Shown one piece after another: positions 42,301 to 54,300 of a stretch of 64,000 bases of DNA; position 1 is the stretch's first letter; each line of letters starts with the position of its first letter. The DNA comes from Serinus canaria (lineage: Eukaryota > Chordata > Aves > Passeriformes > Fringillidae), in NCBI RefSeq assembly GCF_022539315.1, contig NC_066322.1, positions 23,942,765 through 24,006,764 of the forward strand. The letters are read 5' to 3'. The notes under the pieces were generated by a model. That model was given only the letters and a program-made list of their open reading frames with translations. It ran no database searches and was not told the origin of the DNA. Both the position numbers and the translations under genes were made by a program.

Positions 42301-45300
42301 AGTTTTGGGTAAGGTTTTATGCAGGGGATTTCAGTATCTGCTTTCACCCCCTTCCAGCTTCATTTTAACATTTCTTTTGAGTAAATAATCGTAGAATTGT
42401 AAAGTCATAAGATGTCCTGCGTTGCAAGATACCTTGAAGATCATCTTATTCTACCCTCTGCCATGGGCAGGGACACCTTCCCCTAGCCCAGGCTGCTCCA
42501 AGCCCCATCCAGCCCGGCTTTGGATACTTCCAGGGATCCAGGGGCAACCACAGCTTCTGTGGGTACCCTGTGGCAGGGCCTCACCACCTCTGCTCAAGAG
42601 CACAGGGTGAAATTAGTAGGTGATATTTTTGCAGCATTTTTTTTAGGCAGAGGGAAAATATGGCCTATAACCACTGAAAAGAGGTGCTTAAACAGTGTAA
42701 GAGATTGCCTAAGGTGGAAAAAAGCAAACCCTAAATAACTTTCAGAAGTCTTCTACAATAACTGCTGAACAATTTGTGTTAAAGCCAAACCCAAAAGACT
42801 CTGCAATTTCAGTGATTGTTGACCTTACATAAATCTGTGTCTGGGCCAAGTGACTGTGAAAATGAGCTGACCAAATTGCTGCCATCCCCAGTAAAACCTT
42901 CTCTGTGGTTTCAGTTCTGGATCAGTACTGATTCCAAGAGGCACATCCACCAGTGGGTGGATGCAAACAAACACGATATCTCACAGAGATCTGATCAGCT
43001 GTTTATGGGATAGCCCTCAGGCAGGATTCAGCTGCAATCAAGCAATCAAGCTTGCCCTCCTTTTTCTCTGAGGAGTTGATGATGTGTAAAGAATGCAGTT
43101 TATAAATGCTGAAGCACACTCACCGTTGTGGGCCTAGAGACAGCCAGTGCTGGACTGGGGATTAGGGAATAGCTACAAAGTCCCTGCCGAGTACCCTGCC
43201 AAACCAACGACTTGTTTTGTTAAAACATTTTGATTATTCTACCCCCCAAAAACTCAAACAAAGCTATTTTTAGTATATAAAGTTTTAACCATTCCTCTTG
43301 TTCTTGCCCTTTGAGCATTAAGTGCAGAATGAGGCAATATTCTAAGCTAGATACAAGGAAACACAGCAAAACAGTACTTGATACACATCCAATGCTTGTG
43401 TACTGAGAAGACTATGAAAACTTAGTGCCTTTTTTTTACTTCTGAAAAACATGTTCTGATTTAAAATACTACAATGAACTGGGGCAAAATTATTAGTGAT
43501 TGACAAAGTTGTGTTGGGTTCAGTCCAGCAAAGCATGAAATACATATGTATCTCCACTTACCTGCTGAAGGTAGCTCATCTAAGAGTCTGTGATGAAGAT
43601 CCTGTTTTTACAAACTCACTGTGATTTCTGTGCATTAGATAAATAAGAATATTTATCTAGTTAGAGTATCAAGGCCCCATCCCTGGGAGTATTCAAAGCC
43701 CATGTTGGGGATCTGAAAAACCTGGCCTATTGGAAGGTGTCTCTGCCTATGGCAGGGGAGTGAGACAAGGTCCCTTCCAACACAAACCATTATAGGATTG
43801 TAATATTCTGAAATGTTGTCCCCAGTGTCTTGGAAAGCATTTATCAAAGTGCTTTATCAAAGCATGAAGTCCTGGTTTTGAAAAGTTTTTCTTTAGGTGA
43901 GATTTCTCTGGTTGCTTTTGTAGACTCAGGGCTTAATTTGCAATAACGCTTGAAATTTAAATGGATCACAGAATATCCTGAGCTGGAGGGGATCTTTGGC
44001 ATCTGCAAGGATTGAGTCCAAATCCTAGCCCTTCACAGCCACCCCAACAATCCCACCCTGTGCATCCCTGGGAGCATTGTCCAAACCCTCCTGGAGCTCT
44101 GGCAGCCTTGGGGCTGTGCCCATTCCCTGGGGAGCCTGGGCAGTGCCCAGCACCCTCTGGGGAAAAACCTTTCCCTGATCTCAGCCTGACCCTGCCCTGG
44201 CACAGCTCCAGCCCTTCCCTCAGGTTCTGTTCTCATGGCATTGAGAATATTCATCAAGCATGGGTTAAATTTCCTGTTAAGAGCAAATTCTTTATTTTCA
44301 TAACCTGTGTCCAGTTTCCAAAAGGTACTAATTTTGACTTGAACTGAAGTTACATTCCACCACACCTAATTATCCTTCTGTAAGGAAATTCCTGTAAATG
44401 GTTGTGATGCCCAAAGGTTTGTACTGATGCCAGAGGGGGTGTTGAGATGAACTGTGATGATCAGCAGAGTGTGAATATGGTGCTGTGGAAAATAGTGGAG
44501 ATTTATTAGTCATTGGCAGTTCAGGTCATGTCTCCAGGTAGTTTTGATTGTTTGTGGCAAAAATGAGTCATTCCTATGTCTGATGAACTGGATTGATCAG
44601 TGTAGAGCTAGGAGTTCACAAGTACTGAGCTGGTGAGTGGTCTTTTTCCATTTCTTTTAGTGTTGAAACACTTCATTTTTTTACTTCTAACCTTTCTGTA
44701 AAAAGGGAATAATTCCTGTCCTTAGACTGCCTAATAATACATTTTTCTTCCTCACTTTTCAAATAAGTAGAAATGGACCTTCTGTATACAGAACCTTGAT
44801 GGGAGGAGATCTGAGAATGACATGGGGGCGCAGCTTGGACTTTGATGGAAGAAAGGGGTGTTGTTGGGTGACTTGAATGCTGGAAGAACCTATGTGGGAA
44901 AAACAAGACAGTTTGGAATTGGATGAGAAGCCTGTGAATGAAAGGGATGCTGTGGATGAGACGAGATTGAGGGGGGACTGAAGGAAGACAAGACTGGTGA
45001 TGGAACATTTAGGATGGTGCAGAAGAGGTTGTTGTTGTGGGGAAGGTATCATCTGTAACATCACAGGGAATGGGGTCTGGTGGTGTTCACTCATGAGTTC
45101 TCTGCTGTAGATAGAGGTCCCTAAACCCACTGGAAAACATCCCTTTTCTGCTGGCTCTTACTCCTCCCAGGGGATGGCAACAAAAGGGTTACACCAACCC
45201 AGCTGTGGTTGGTGTAGGTCCCTGCAGTGTATGACCTGCGTGTGTTTGGATGATGCTGCAGGGGAAGCAATTTGAAATCTTGTTTCACTCACCTAACGGG

Positions 45301-48300
45301 GTAAAAGGCCCCTCCACTACTTTTCAACGATCCAATGCAGGTGGCAATGTCAAAAGTTAAAAAATTACATTACAGAATGAAGGTTTCTTGCATACCTCTG
45401 TTTCGTGCCTTTTCTCCTCCCTGGTCCCAGACAGGCATTATCCATTTTCATACAAAAAGAAGGAATAGTTTAACGGGCGAAGCAGCTGAATGCTTCTATT
45501 CTGAAGATGCATAATGTACAGTGAATGCCAAACAAAGAAAGGAAAAACAAATAGTTACAGCTGGTCTTTCTCTGTTTTCTATGGAATTTGGAGTCTGTGG
45601 AAAAAATAAACCGTGATCATGTACCTAAGGCTTTTTGTCATAAAGCAACTGCAGAAGGGCTTTTGAAAGCAGACAGGCTTAGTTCTTGTGGTTCCTAAAT
45701 TTGAAGAGCTTCAGATCCAACACTAAAACTTTTCAGTTGTGTGGTTTTCATACATGTTACATATATAATTGTTTTATTTTTACAGTATTATTTTCTCATG
45801 CACTGTCTCAGTTATATTTTTTGATGTGCATTTTAAAACATTATTAGAATATTTTTCCTCTTTGGGTGTAATTTTGAACCTAAATTTACTTAAGCAATGA
45901 AACAGTTAATCTGAAATCCTGTTGCTTTGATTGCTTGAGAAATATTCTTGAGTCCCAGAATAAACAAATGGGAATAGAGGCCATGCTCCACAGATTTTCC
46001 AGGTTTCAGTATGCATTCCAAGAAATGACCTGACAGCAGGGCAGGTTGCAAGAGCAAATTTTCTGGGGAAAGTTATAAATCATTGCTCTATTTGCCCTTC
46101 CCCCTCTAATAAAATTCATCACATCACATTTTGGCAGAACAACAAAAGCTGCTGTTCTTTTGGGGGCTTTCTGTAAAGGTCCCAGAGGAGAAAAAACCTT
46201 CTTCTAAACCAGTGTTACAGCATTATTGCAAAGCTCTTTGGAATGACAGGGTTGGGAAATGGATCTCCCAGAATTGCCTATTGAACTTACACAAGCAAGC
46301 TGCTGCCAGACTGCAGACAGCTGGGTTGTTCTGTTTCCTTCCATTTTCAGTTTTGATCTTGAAAAACTCTCAGAAACTGAAGTTCCTATGGGTTCATTGA
46401 ATTTAACAATCCATTTAAAAACTTACCGTGGAGGTGAGATCTTGGAATTAAATGGGAACTTTTCCATATACCTTATTTAAAAAAGTGTCATGTTCATCTC
46501 ACTGGGAGTAGAACATTGAAATTTCTTTGGACGCATTTTTGGGCCCAGATGTATAATTTCTTAAGTAGAACTTAAATGAGTTGGATCTTTTTGAAGCCTT
46601 GTGATTCCTGTTCCGGGCTTTTCCAAAGCAAACACAAGTTGCTCCCTAGCTGGTGTCACCAGCTGTTGCACAAACCCCAGTTCTCTCTTGGGCCACGTTA
46701 TTGCAGGGCTTTGAGCAGCACAGGCAGTTTTACTGTGATTTTTTGGGTATGTTGTTTTGCAAACATGCCCAAGCAGCTCTCTTGTGCACGCCCTTGGTGA
46801 GGGGACACGTGGTCAGTGCTGTCTCACTCTGTGCTGGGAGCACTCAGCACAGATCAGGTGGGACATTCCTAAGAGTGGAGGGGGAATGATTGATGAAAAC
46901 CTCCCCCCACCTTTTAAAATGTGTTTTGAATGACACCCTTCACTTATTTAAACTTATTTCATCTTTGCACAAAGGTTGCTGGGCATTAATACTGTAACAT
47001 GTGAGAACAAGTACGCTTCTATAGGAGGCTGGAATCTAGTTTCTATCACAAAGTCATCTCATACACAAACCTATGGCACATTTCCACTTTTTAAATGATA
47101 AAGTAGGCAAGTAATGCACAATAAGCCAGGGGAATGAGGAGACCCCCAGTAGTGAGGGGTAACACATCAGGTTAGTTTATTGCTGGTTTCCAAGTCTTCA
47201 ACTGACGTAACCAAAATATGGCTCTCCTTTACAAGATGTTTCTCAATGCCACCATGGTCAACTGCAGCTTAAAACCATGGTTCAGTGTTACTGTGAGTCA
47301 CATTCACATTGCTACACAAACCCAATATTACTTCAGTGGGATTTGAAAAATATGCTGCAGCTCTCTGATGTACAGAGGTGATGCAAAATCGTATAGTTTG
47401 ACAAACCAGCTGTGTTTCTGGGGAGGTTGGGTTGGTTGTGGTGGGTTTCCCTTAGCTGATTGTCAAGCTCTCTCTCAGCCACTCATCCCTTGCAAAGGAG
47501 GAATGGGTTGAGATAAAGGCAGGGAAGTCACCAGTTGTTGTTGAGGGCAAGACGAAGTTGTCTTAAGGAAAATTAATTTGTTGCCAATTAAAATAGATAT
47601 TCAGTTATTCCTTCAGGCGATGGGAAGCAAAGACACGTAGGAACAGCTTTGCCTCTGCTTGCACAACTCAGCTTCTCCCCTGATTCCTTCTCCCTTCCCT
47701 AGTGCCATCAAGAATGGGGCTGTGGTCAGTACATGTGGGCTTCTCTTGGCCGCTCTGCCTCCTCACACCCCTCCTTTCCTTCACTGTGCGCTCTCCCATG
47801 GGCTGCTGTCCTGTCCCTGGTGTGGGAGCCTCTGTGCCCTGCAGGGACATGCTTTCCAAAACTATGTTCCATTCCAGTCCCACCTCTGTGCTGTGCCTAA
47901 CAGTAATTTGTATTAGGCATTTTAGGGGAAAAAAAACCCTGGAGAAGTCCAGAGATAGGAATTAATCAGTACATCTGGATGAGAAAATTTTCCTTGTTGC
48001 TTCATGCAACTAATAATTGATGAGCAGAAATGCCCACAGGTTTGTATCCCTAATTCCTTTTAAAATTTACCTGTGGTTGTTGTGTAGAGATGTATCCAGG
48101 TGTGCCAGTGAACTCCTTTAAACACCATGCTGACCATGGCTTTGCTAGTATCTTCTATTAAAGTTACATTTCCTTTAAGTATTCACATTTTTAAAAATCA
48201 ATATGGAATCTCTACAAGACAGTAGAGACAGGCATTTCAGCAGAATATATTTCAGCAGCCGGTATTGCTGATAGTATAGTAACAACTGTTCTTTTCTCTT

Positions 48301-51300
48301 CTAGGTGTTAAAGTGGGTTGAAGAAGCAGTTCAAGCCTCCAAAGTGCATCTCTTATCTACAGACCATCTGTCCATGGCTGTAAATACTTGGCAGATCCCT
48401 TTTGATCCCAGTCTGAAGGAAGTTACAGTGTCCTTGAGTGGTCCTTCACCAGCAATGGAGATTCATAATCCTCTAGGTGAAGTACTTTATACTTTCTTTT
48501 GTGATAGTGAAAAAAGAGAAGGAAAAATCCCTTCTGATACTTTATTTTTTTCCCAATATTCCACGGGATTTTTTCGCTTGTAGGGAACTGGAAAACTTCC
48601 TTATTCTCTCCACTTCATCTCGCCTCTCTCTTCTTTGTTACTATTTGTCCTGGCATTCCAGATTGCTGGACACATTTGTCTTTCATCTGTTCTTGTATTC
48701 CCTGAACCATTATTTAAGGGTTGTACATGATGGCTGGGTTTTATGTGAGGAAAGTTCAGCCATGGTCTAGCTTTCTTGAACTGAGAACATTCAGAACCAA
48801 ACCTGTCTCCCCTGCCCATCTCCAGCTGAGCAGTGTGTGATGGGGAATGCGATGATAGATTTGGAGCTAATTTATAATTGAAGCGATTTTGAACAAATCT
48901 GTTGTTTATTATTAAGTTGATGCCCTAGGAACTTGGAACAGCACTCCAGAAATAAATTCAGATCATATTTTGTATTCTCTGAATGACTTTTGCCTAAGGA
49001 TATTGCTTTAGTAGCTGGGAAATGTTTTATGCCCAGGATGGAATCCCTGCAGTGTGATCTGGTCTGTCCTGCACTGAGGCATTCTTGAGATTTGCTCAAG
49101 GACAACACAGTCCTGGGTGCAAGTGTCAGGCTTCCCTGAAGCTGTGACCCCACCTCTTTTTGGCCTTTCTCATAAATCAGCTCCATGTATCTAAATCCAC
49201 AGGGTTTCACTGAAATTACCCAAGGCAAATCTACTAGGTTTTGAAAATGGGCACTAGGACATCCCACTCTCCACTTCTTCTTTCCCTTTAGTGCTGTGAA
49301 AGAGCCAGATGAGTTTTAGGGCTGATAATTCTTCAGGGTCAGCCTTGAGGGGCTCTAGAGGGCCAATTCCTGCACACAATCACCCACATATAAATGAACA
49401 TTTTCAGTATTCTGTCAGAGAATTATAGGGAATGTTGACTGTTGTAAATGCCATTGACTCCTAAGCAGTGGGTAAGTCAAGTATCAGAAATACATTGGTC
49501 CAAAACAAAAATATTGTATTTACTCTCTGTTTTTTAAAAGCAATACTGCATTTACTCCATCCTGTATTTAGTTCCTGTTTCTGTTTTTTCAGGCAAGCAG
49601 CTCAGTAAGGGATCAGGACTGAATGAATTGTTAAATATCCAAAACTCTGCAAAGGTAGTAAATGTCAAAGATCCAGAACCTGGAACGTGGACAATTAAGG
49701 TAAAGTTATTGCAGAACTTCTGTGTGATTGTTCTGTAGCATATAAGTGGGTTGTATAATGATTTGCTATGTTATTTATCATACATACTTACAGCTGAGTC
49801 CGTGTTACAGTAAATGGTCTGTGATCTTGTATTTAATGTTGTGTAGCTGAGTCTGTGTTACAGTAAATGTCCTGTGATCTTGTATTTAATATTGTTGTAT
49901 ACCTCTTTATGTAGGTAAAGCTGCATGATCCCAGCTTTCCTAAATAGATGTGGAAACAATCCTACTGGTGTAGATCCTTTCTGACTGAACTATTCTATTG
50001 TAGCAGTGTAAATACTCTATAGTAATTTTTGGAGAGGAAGGCATCCGTGTGAGGCACTTTATAGGCAGTGCTGAATGGATCCTGCTGTGCATTGTCCCTG
50101 CTCTAAGCACAGAGGTGCTTTGAAAAGGATCACTAATTCACACACAGCCCTGGTGGAAGCTGTTGATCCTGCTGCAGAACTGCAGCTACAAAAGCATGTT
50201 GAGCTCAGCAGCTCTGGGGCGAATTGTTTGAATGTCTGTCTAGGACTGGGGGCTTATCAAACGAGGGACAGGGACTTTTGATGTGGGCAGATATATGGGA
50301 CGAGAGGGAAAGGTTTTAAACTGCCAGAGGGGAGGGCTGGATGGGCTATTGGGAAGGAATCCTTCCCTGTGAGGGTGGGGAGACCCTGACACAGGGTGCC
50401 CAGAGAAGCTGTGGCTGCCCCTGGATCCCTTGGCAGTGTCCAAGGCCAGGCTGGATGGGGCTTGGAGCCACTGGGATAGTGGGAGGTGTCCCTGCCCATA
50501 GCAGGGGATGGCACTGGGTGGCTTGTTAAGGTCATTTCCAGTTCCATGATTCTATGACCAAAAGTGCTGAAAACCAGTACAGAGACAACCAGGTGGGCTA
50601 TTAAAAGTGAAAAAGGTTTGGGTCCTGCTGAACATGGTAGCATGATCCACATTGGGTCCTGAGACCTTTTCCTACAAGTCAGTGCTTTAGGATTCACTTC
50701 TGTCACTTGCTGGAGGCTTCTAGGGTGAGGGATGAGTGCAGCAAATATCCAGAGGGGCAGTGCAGGAAGAGCCCTGTGTGCTCCTGGCTGTGTGATGTGA
50801 GCTGAGCCACTGGTGTGTGCCAGCACCAAGTGCTGGTTGCTGGGGAGGATTCCTGGGCTCAGGGTGGGACAGCTGCAGAGCCAACAGTCCCCTCGTGCCC
50901 AGGCTGCTGCTGGTGGCATGCACTCCTGGCAGCAGGAGAGCAGCCTGCCGAGCCATCAGGTGGCTCCTGCAGGCAGGGCCTGTGAGTTTTTTAGGAGTTG
51001 GGAGGTTTTTTTCATTTTTTTTTCTAAGCTCAGCATAATGCTGTCTCCAGCTCTATGGAGGGCATGGATAAAACTTTCAATTTTATGTGTTTCCGTTTAA
51101 AAATAACTGAAAAAAATCTCTTGAATATGTAGTTGAAATATTTAAATCTAAATTTTATGAGCAAGCCAGGTCATGCATTTCTTCATAGATACCTGTATTT
51201 TGGGCAATTTTTTGATGTTGTTTGCAAGACAGGAAAGCATCTTTCATAAATATGTATTTGCTCTTTTGGTTATACTCATCCAACCTGGGATGGCAAACAC

Positions 51301-54300
51301 TAATGTACAGTCTCTGTAATCCATGTTCAACTGCAAATAATGAGAAGAGACCTAAAGATAATAACTAGAAAGCACTCCTGTGTGATGAAACGAATTCCTT
51401 GTGTTTGCCTAAACACCTCCAGCTCCTAGACATGACAGTAAGAGATGTGTTTATTGTTATTAGGAAATGGTAAAATTTTATGAGGTTATTCTGGCCTTAA
51501 AAGTTGCAAATAACCAAAGGTCTGAGGAATTCATAAAGAGAAATAATTTCCCAGTATATTTTTCTGTGGATTGTTTACTCGGCTTTAGTCACTGGCTTGG
51601 TTTATTTACACAAAGATTTCAAGACTTAAGCTTTGTGAAAATTTTATTCACACCATAAACTCCTTATATAGATGCACCAAGGTATAAAACCAGAACTTTA
51701 TCACTGAGTTTATCTAACTAAATTTTTACTGGTAATTAACACTTGATACCTTGAGTTGTTTGGCGCAATTAAATATTTCTTTATATTGTTAACAGCTGGC
51801 TTATATAAAAAAGGCTTTAGTGGTTCTGTTTCTGAGGTGAAAGGCTAACTAAATAGAAGGAAATATGTTGTTTTAATCAGACATTGATTTGTCATGATGT
51901 CTAATGCCTGTGCAAAGGCTGTTAGTTAGAAGAAACAACTGTTTAATGTGATACTCAGATGCAGTGGTGGCAGAGGGGGTTACTCTGGAGCAACCTCTCC
52001 CAGAGAGCTGCAGCAATTTGAGAATGGATCGGGTAAAACTCCAGGAAAGCTTAATGGAAGCTTCCAGACATCTGAAGGGTATAGAAATAGGTGAGGAGGA
52101 AAAGCCATGGGTTCCTGTGCACCTTTGGCAAGTAGCACTTGACCTTTCTTTCTCTGCATAGAATCATACAAGTAACTTATAATTACTTTGATTTGTCTTC
52201 TTTAAGATGAAAGATGTGCATCAAAGCAGCTGTGCTCTCCAGAACATGAAGCTCAGGCTGTTCATGGGTGATGGATGGGTGGGAGTTGTTTTGATTTCTT
52301 TTTTGGTGGTCAAAGCAGAATGACGAGGTGAGGTTATAAGGGTACAGACCAGAGGGCAGAGGTATCTGTGCACCCTCTGTTCTCCCTTGGCCAGGAGAGA
52401 GAATCACCTTTAATGCATAGATTTTTCTGTTGACTTCTGATTCACCATTTTCTAGTGGAGTTTGTAATGGTCAAGTCCTAACTCCCAGACCACTGCCATT
52501 GCAGCAGGCACTAGCACGTGGCAAGGTCTTGTGGATTTGTTGGTACGGTTTACTTCCAAGACAAACTGTCTCTCTGTGCTGACACCACAATAGTAGGGCT
52601 GGGTGTGAAAGCAAAGCTTTATTCAAGGTGCTTTTCCTTACCACTTTAGCCATAAGGCTCCTGTCTGTGCTGCTGTTAGCCATGCTGGAGTCAGTTCCCG
52701 AGCTCAGGGCTGGCTCACCTCTGTGCAGTGCCTGCCGTGCTGATTCCATGTGCTGGCTGTTTTGCAGACCTCGAGCAGCGGGAGGCACTCTGTGCGCATC
52801 ACGGGGCTCAGCACCATCGACTTCCGAGCTGGCTTCTCCAGAAAGCCCACCTTGGACTTCAAAAAAACATCCAGCAGGCCAGTGCAAGGTTTGTTTGCAC
52901 TTCAGCCCATGTTAAATACCTTCAGGTCCCCAAAATCGAGTACAGCTCTATGATGAGCTTTGTGATAACTCTGGGAATGCTGTGAGTTGGTTCATGGAAG
53001 GGGCTTTGTATCTGTGTGACATAAATACAGATATTCTTAACTATGCCTCAAAATTGCAGTGCAGTTTCTGTTATTTTTGGAGCTTAAGAAAAAGGCTTTG
53101 ACGTAGAGGCATGGTGAGGAGTTAATAAAGAAGCTGCTTTTTCAGAAACACCTGTTGGACATCAGCAATTTAAACTCTCCCCAGCTGGGTCTCCTCACGG
53201 CTAATAAGCAGAGCTCAGCTGAGCACAATTAAGTCTTTCCCTACTCAGTAGGTAAGGGCTGGAGCTGAATGCTGCATTCATGGGGTAGTGAGCCATGCAG
53301 ATGGAATTTAATCTTTCATGTTTTAATTATCTGTTTTCTTTAGCACTTAAAATAGTGTGTTTCTGTTTTTCTAGGGATTCCTACCTTCATGCTGCTGAAT
53401 ACCACAGGGATCCTGCTTCCAGCTAGAGTAGACCGACTGGAACTTCTGAGTATTACAGGGGAGCTCCTTAAGACCTTGCCTGTGAAATACTATCCTGACA
53501 GAAAGCCCTATGGACTATGGAATATTTCTGATTTCATTCCACCAGATGAAGCTTTTTTTGTTAAAATAACAGGCTATGACAAGGATGGTTATCTTTTTCA
53601 GAGAGTTTCAAGTGTTTTGTTTTCTAGTATTATTCCTGGTAAGTGACTTTACCTTGAATTGACTGTTCATTTGTCTCATCTGAATCAGTTAAAATTGAGG
53701 TCTTGTATGCTTTTATAACTTATGCAAGTTCTTTATGTGCTGTTTCCCTCCAAAGTTCTGTCTCTAGTTCATAATGGGCAATACCCACTATGTAGAGCTT
53801 TACAAGAAACTGAGCTTCCTTTTAAAAAAAGGAAAGGATTGGATGTGTGTGAGTAGCTGTTAATATACTTTCTGGGGAATGTTTTCTTTCTTCAGATGCC
53901 CCCAAAGTTACAATGCCCATGAAGACTCCAGGTTATTATTTACAGCCAGGCTCTGTTCCCTGCCACGTTGAGAGCCTTATACCTTTTACTCAGCGTTTTA
54001 CTAAAAATGGAGTAAAACTGGGAGTGGATCAGTTCTTCAAGTAAGTAGTGACCTTTTCTCAAAATTCTGCTTGTTTTATATGTTTATAAATCCTATTTAT
54101 AGCTTATGATTTCTATTATTATTTACTGCTATGTGCTGTCCACATCCTGCTACTTCCAGTCTGTTATTTTTGGTGCTCTTCATCAGGAAAGTTGTGTTTT
54201 ATGGAGATACTGATAATATTTATATATAGAGAGATATATCTATATATGATGTACAGAGGAGGGTGTAAACTCTGCATGTGATGGGATTTATAAGGTTGTG

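Larger units (their letters stand above)
40920..48304 (+). other. HMCN1: HMCN1 intron 4
   Basis: 7.4 kb, GTAACT…TAG. A cluster of four CR1 fragments lies at 41981-44236 in both orientations. A G-rich unassigned block at about 44780-45080 precedes a perfect 10-bp hairpin stem (45190-45216). The remainder (45.3-48.3 kb) shows nothing I can name. Confidence 0.9.
49700..52767 (+). other. HMCN1: HMCN1 intron 6
   Basis: 3.1 kb, GTAAAG…CAG. It contains a 53-bp tandem duplication (49792-49897) and a forward CR1 (50258-50562). A GC-richer patch at about 50700-50990 is unassigned. Nothing was recognised from 51.0 to 52.7 kb. Confidence 0.9.
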
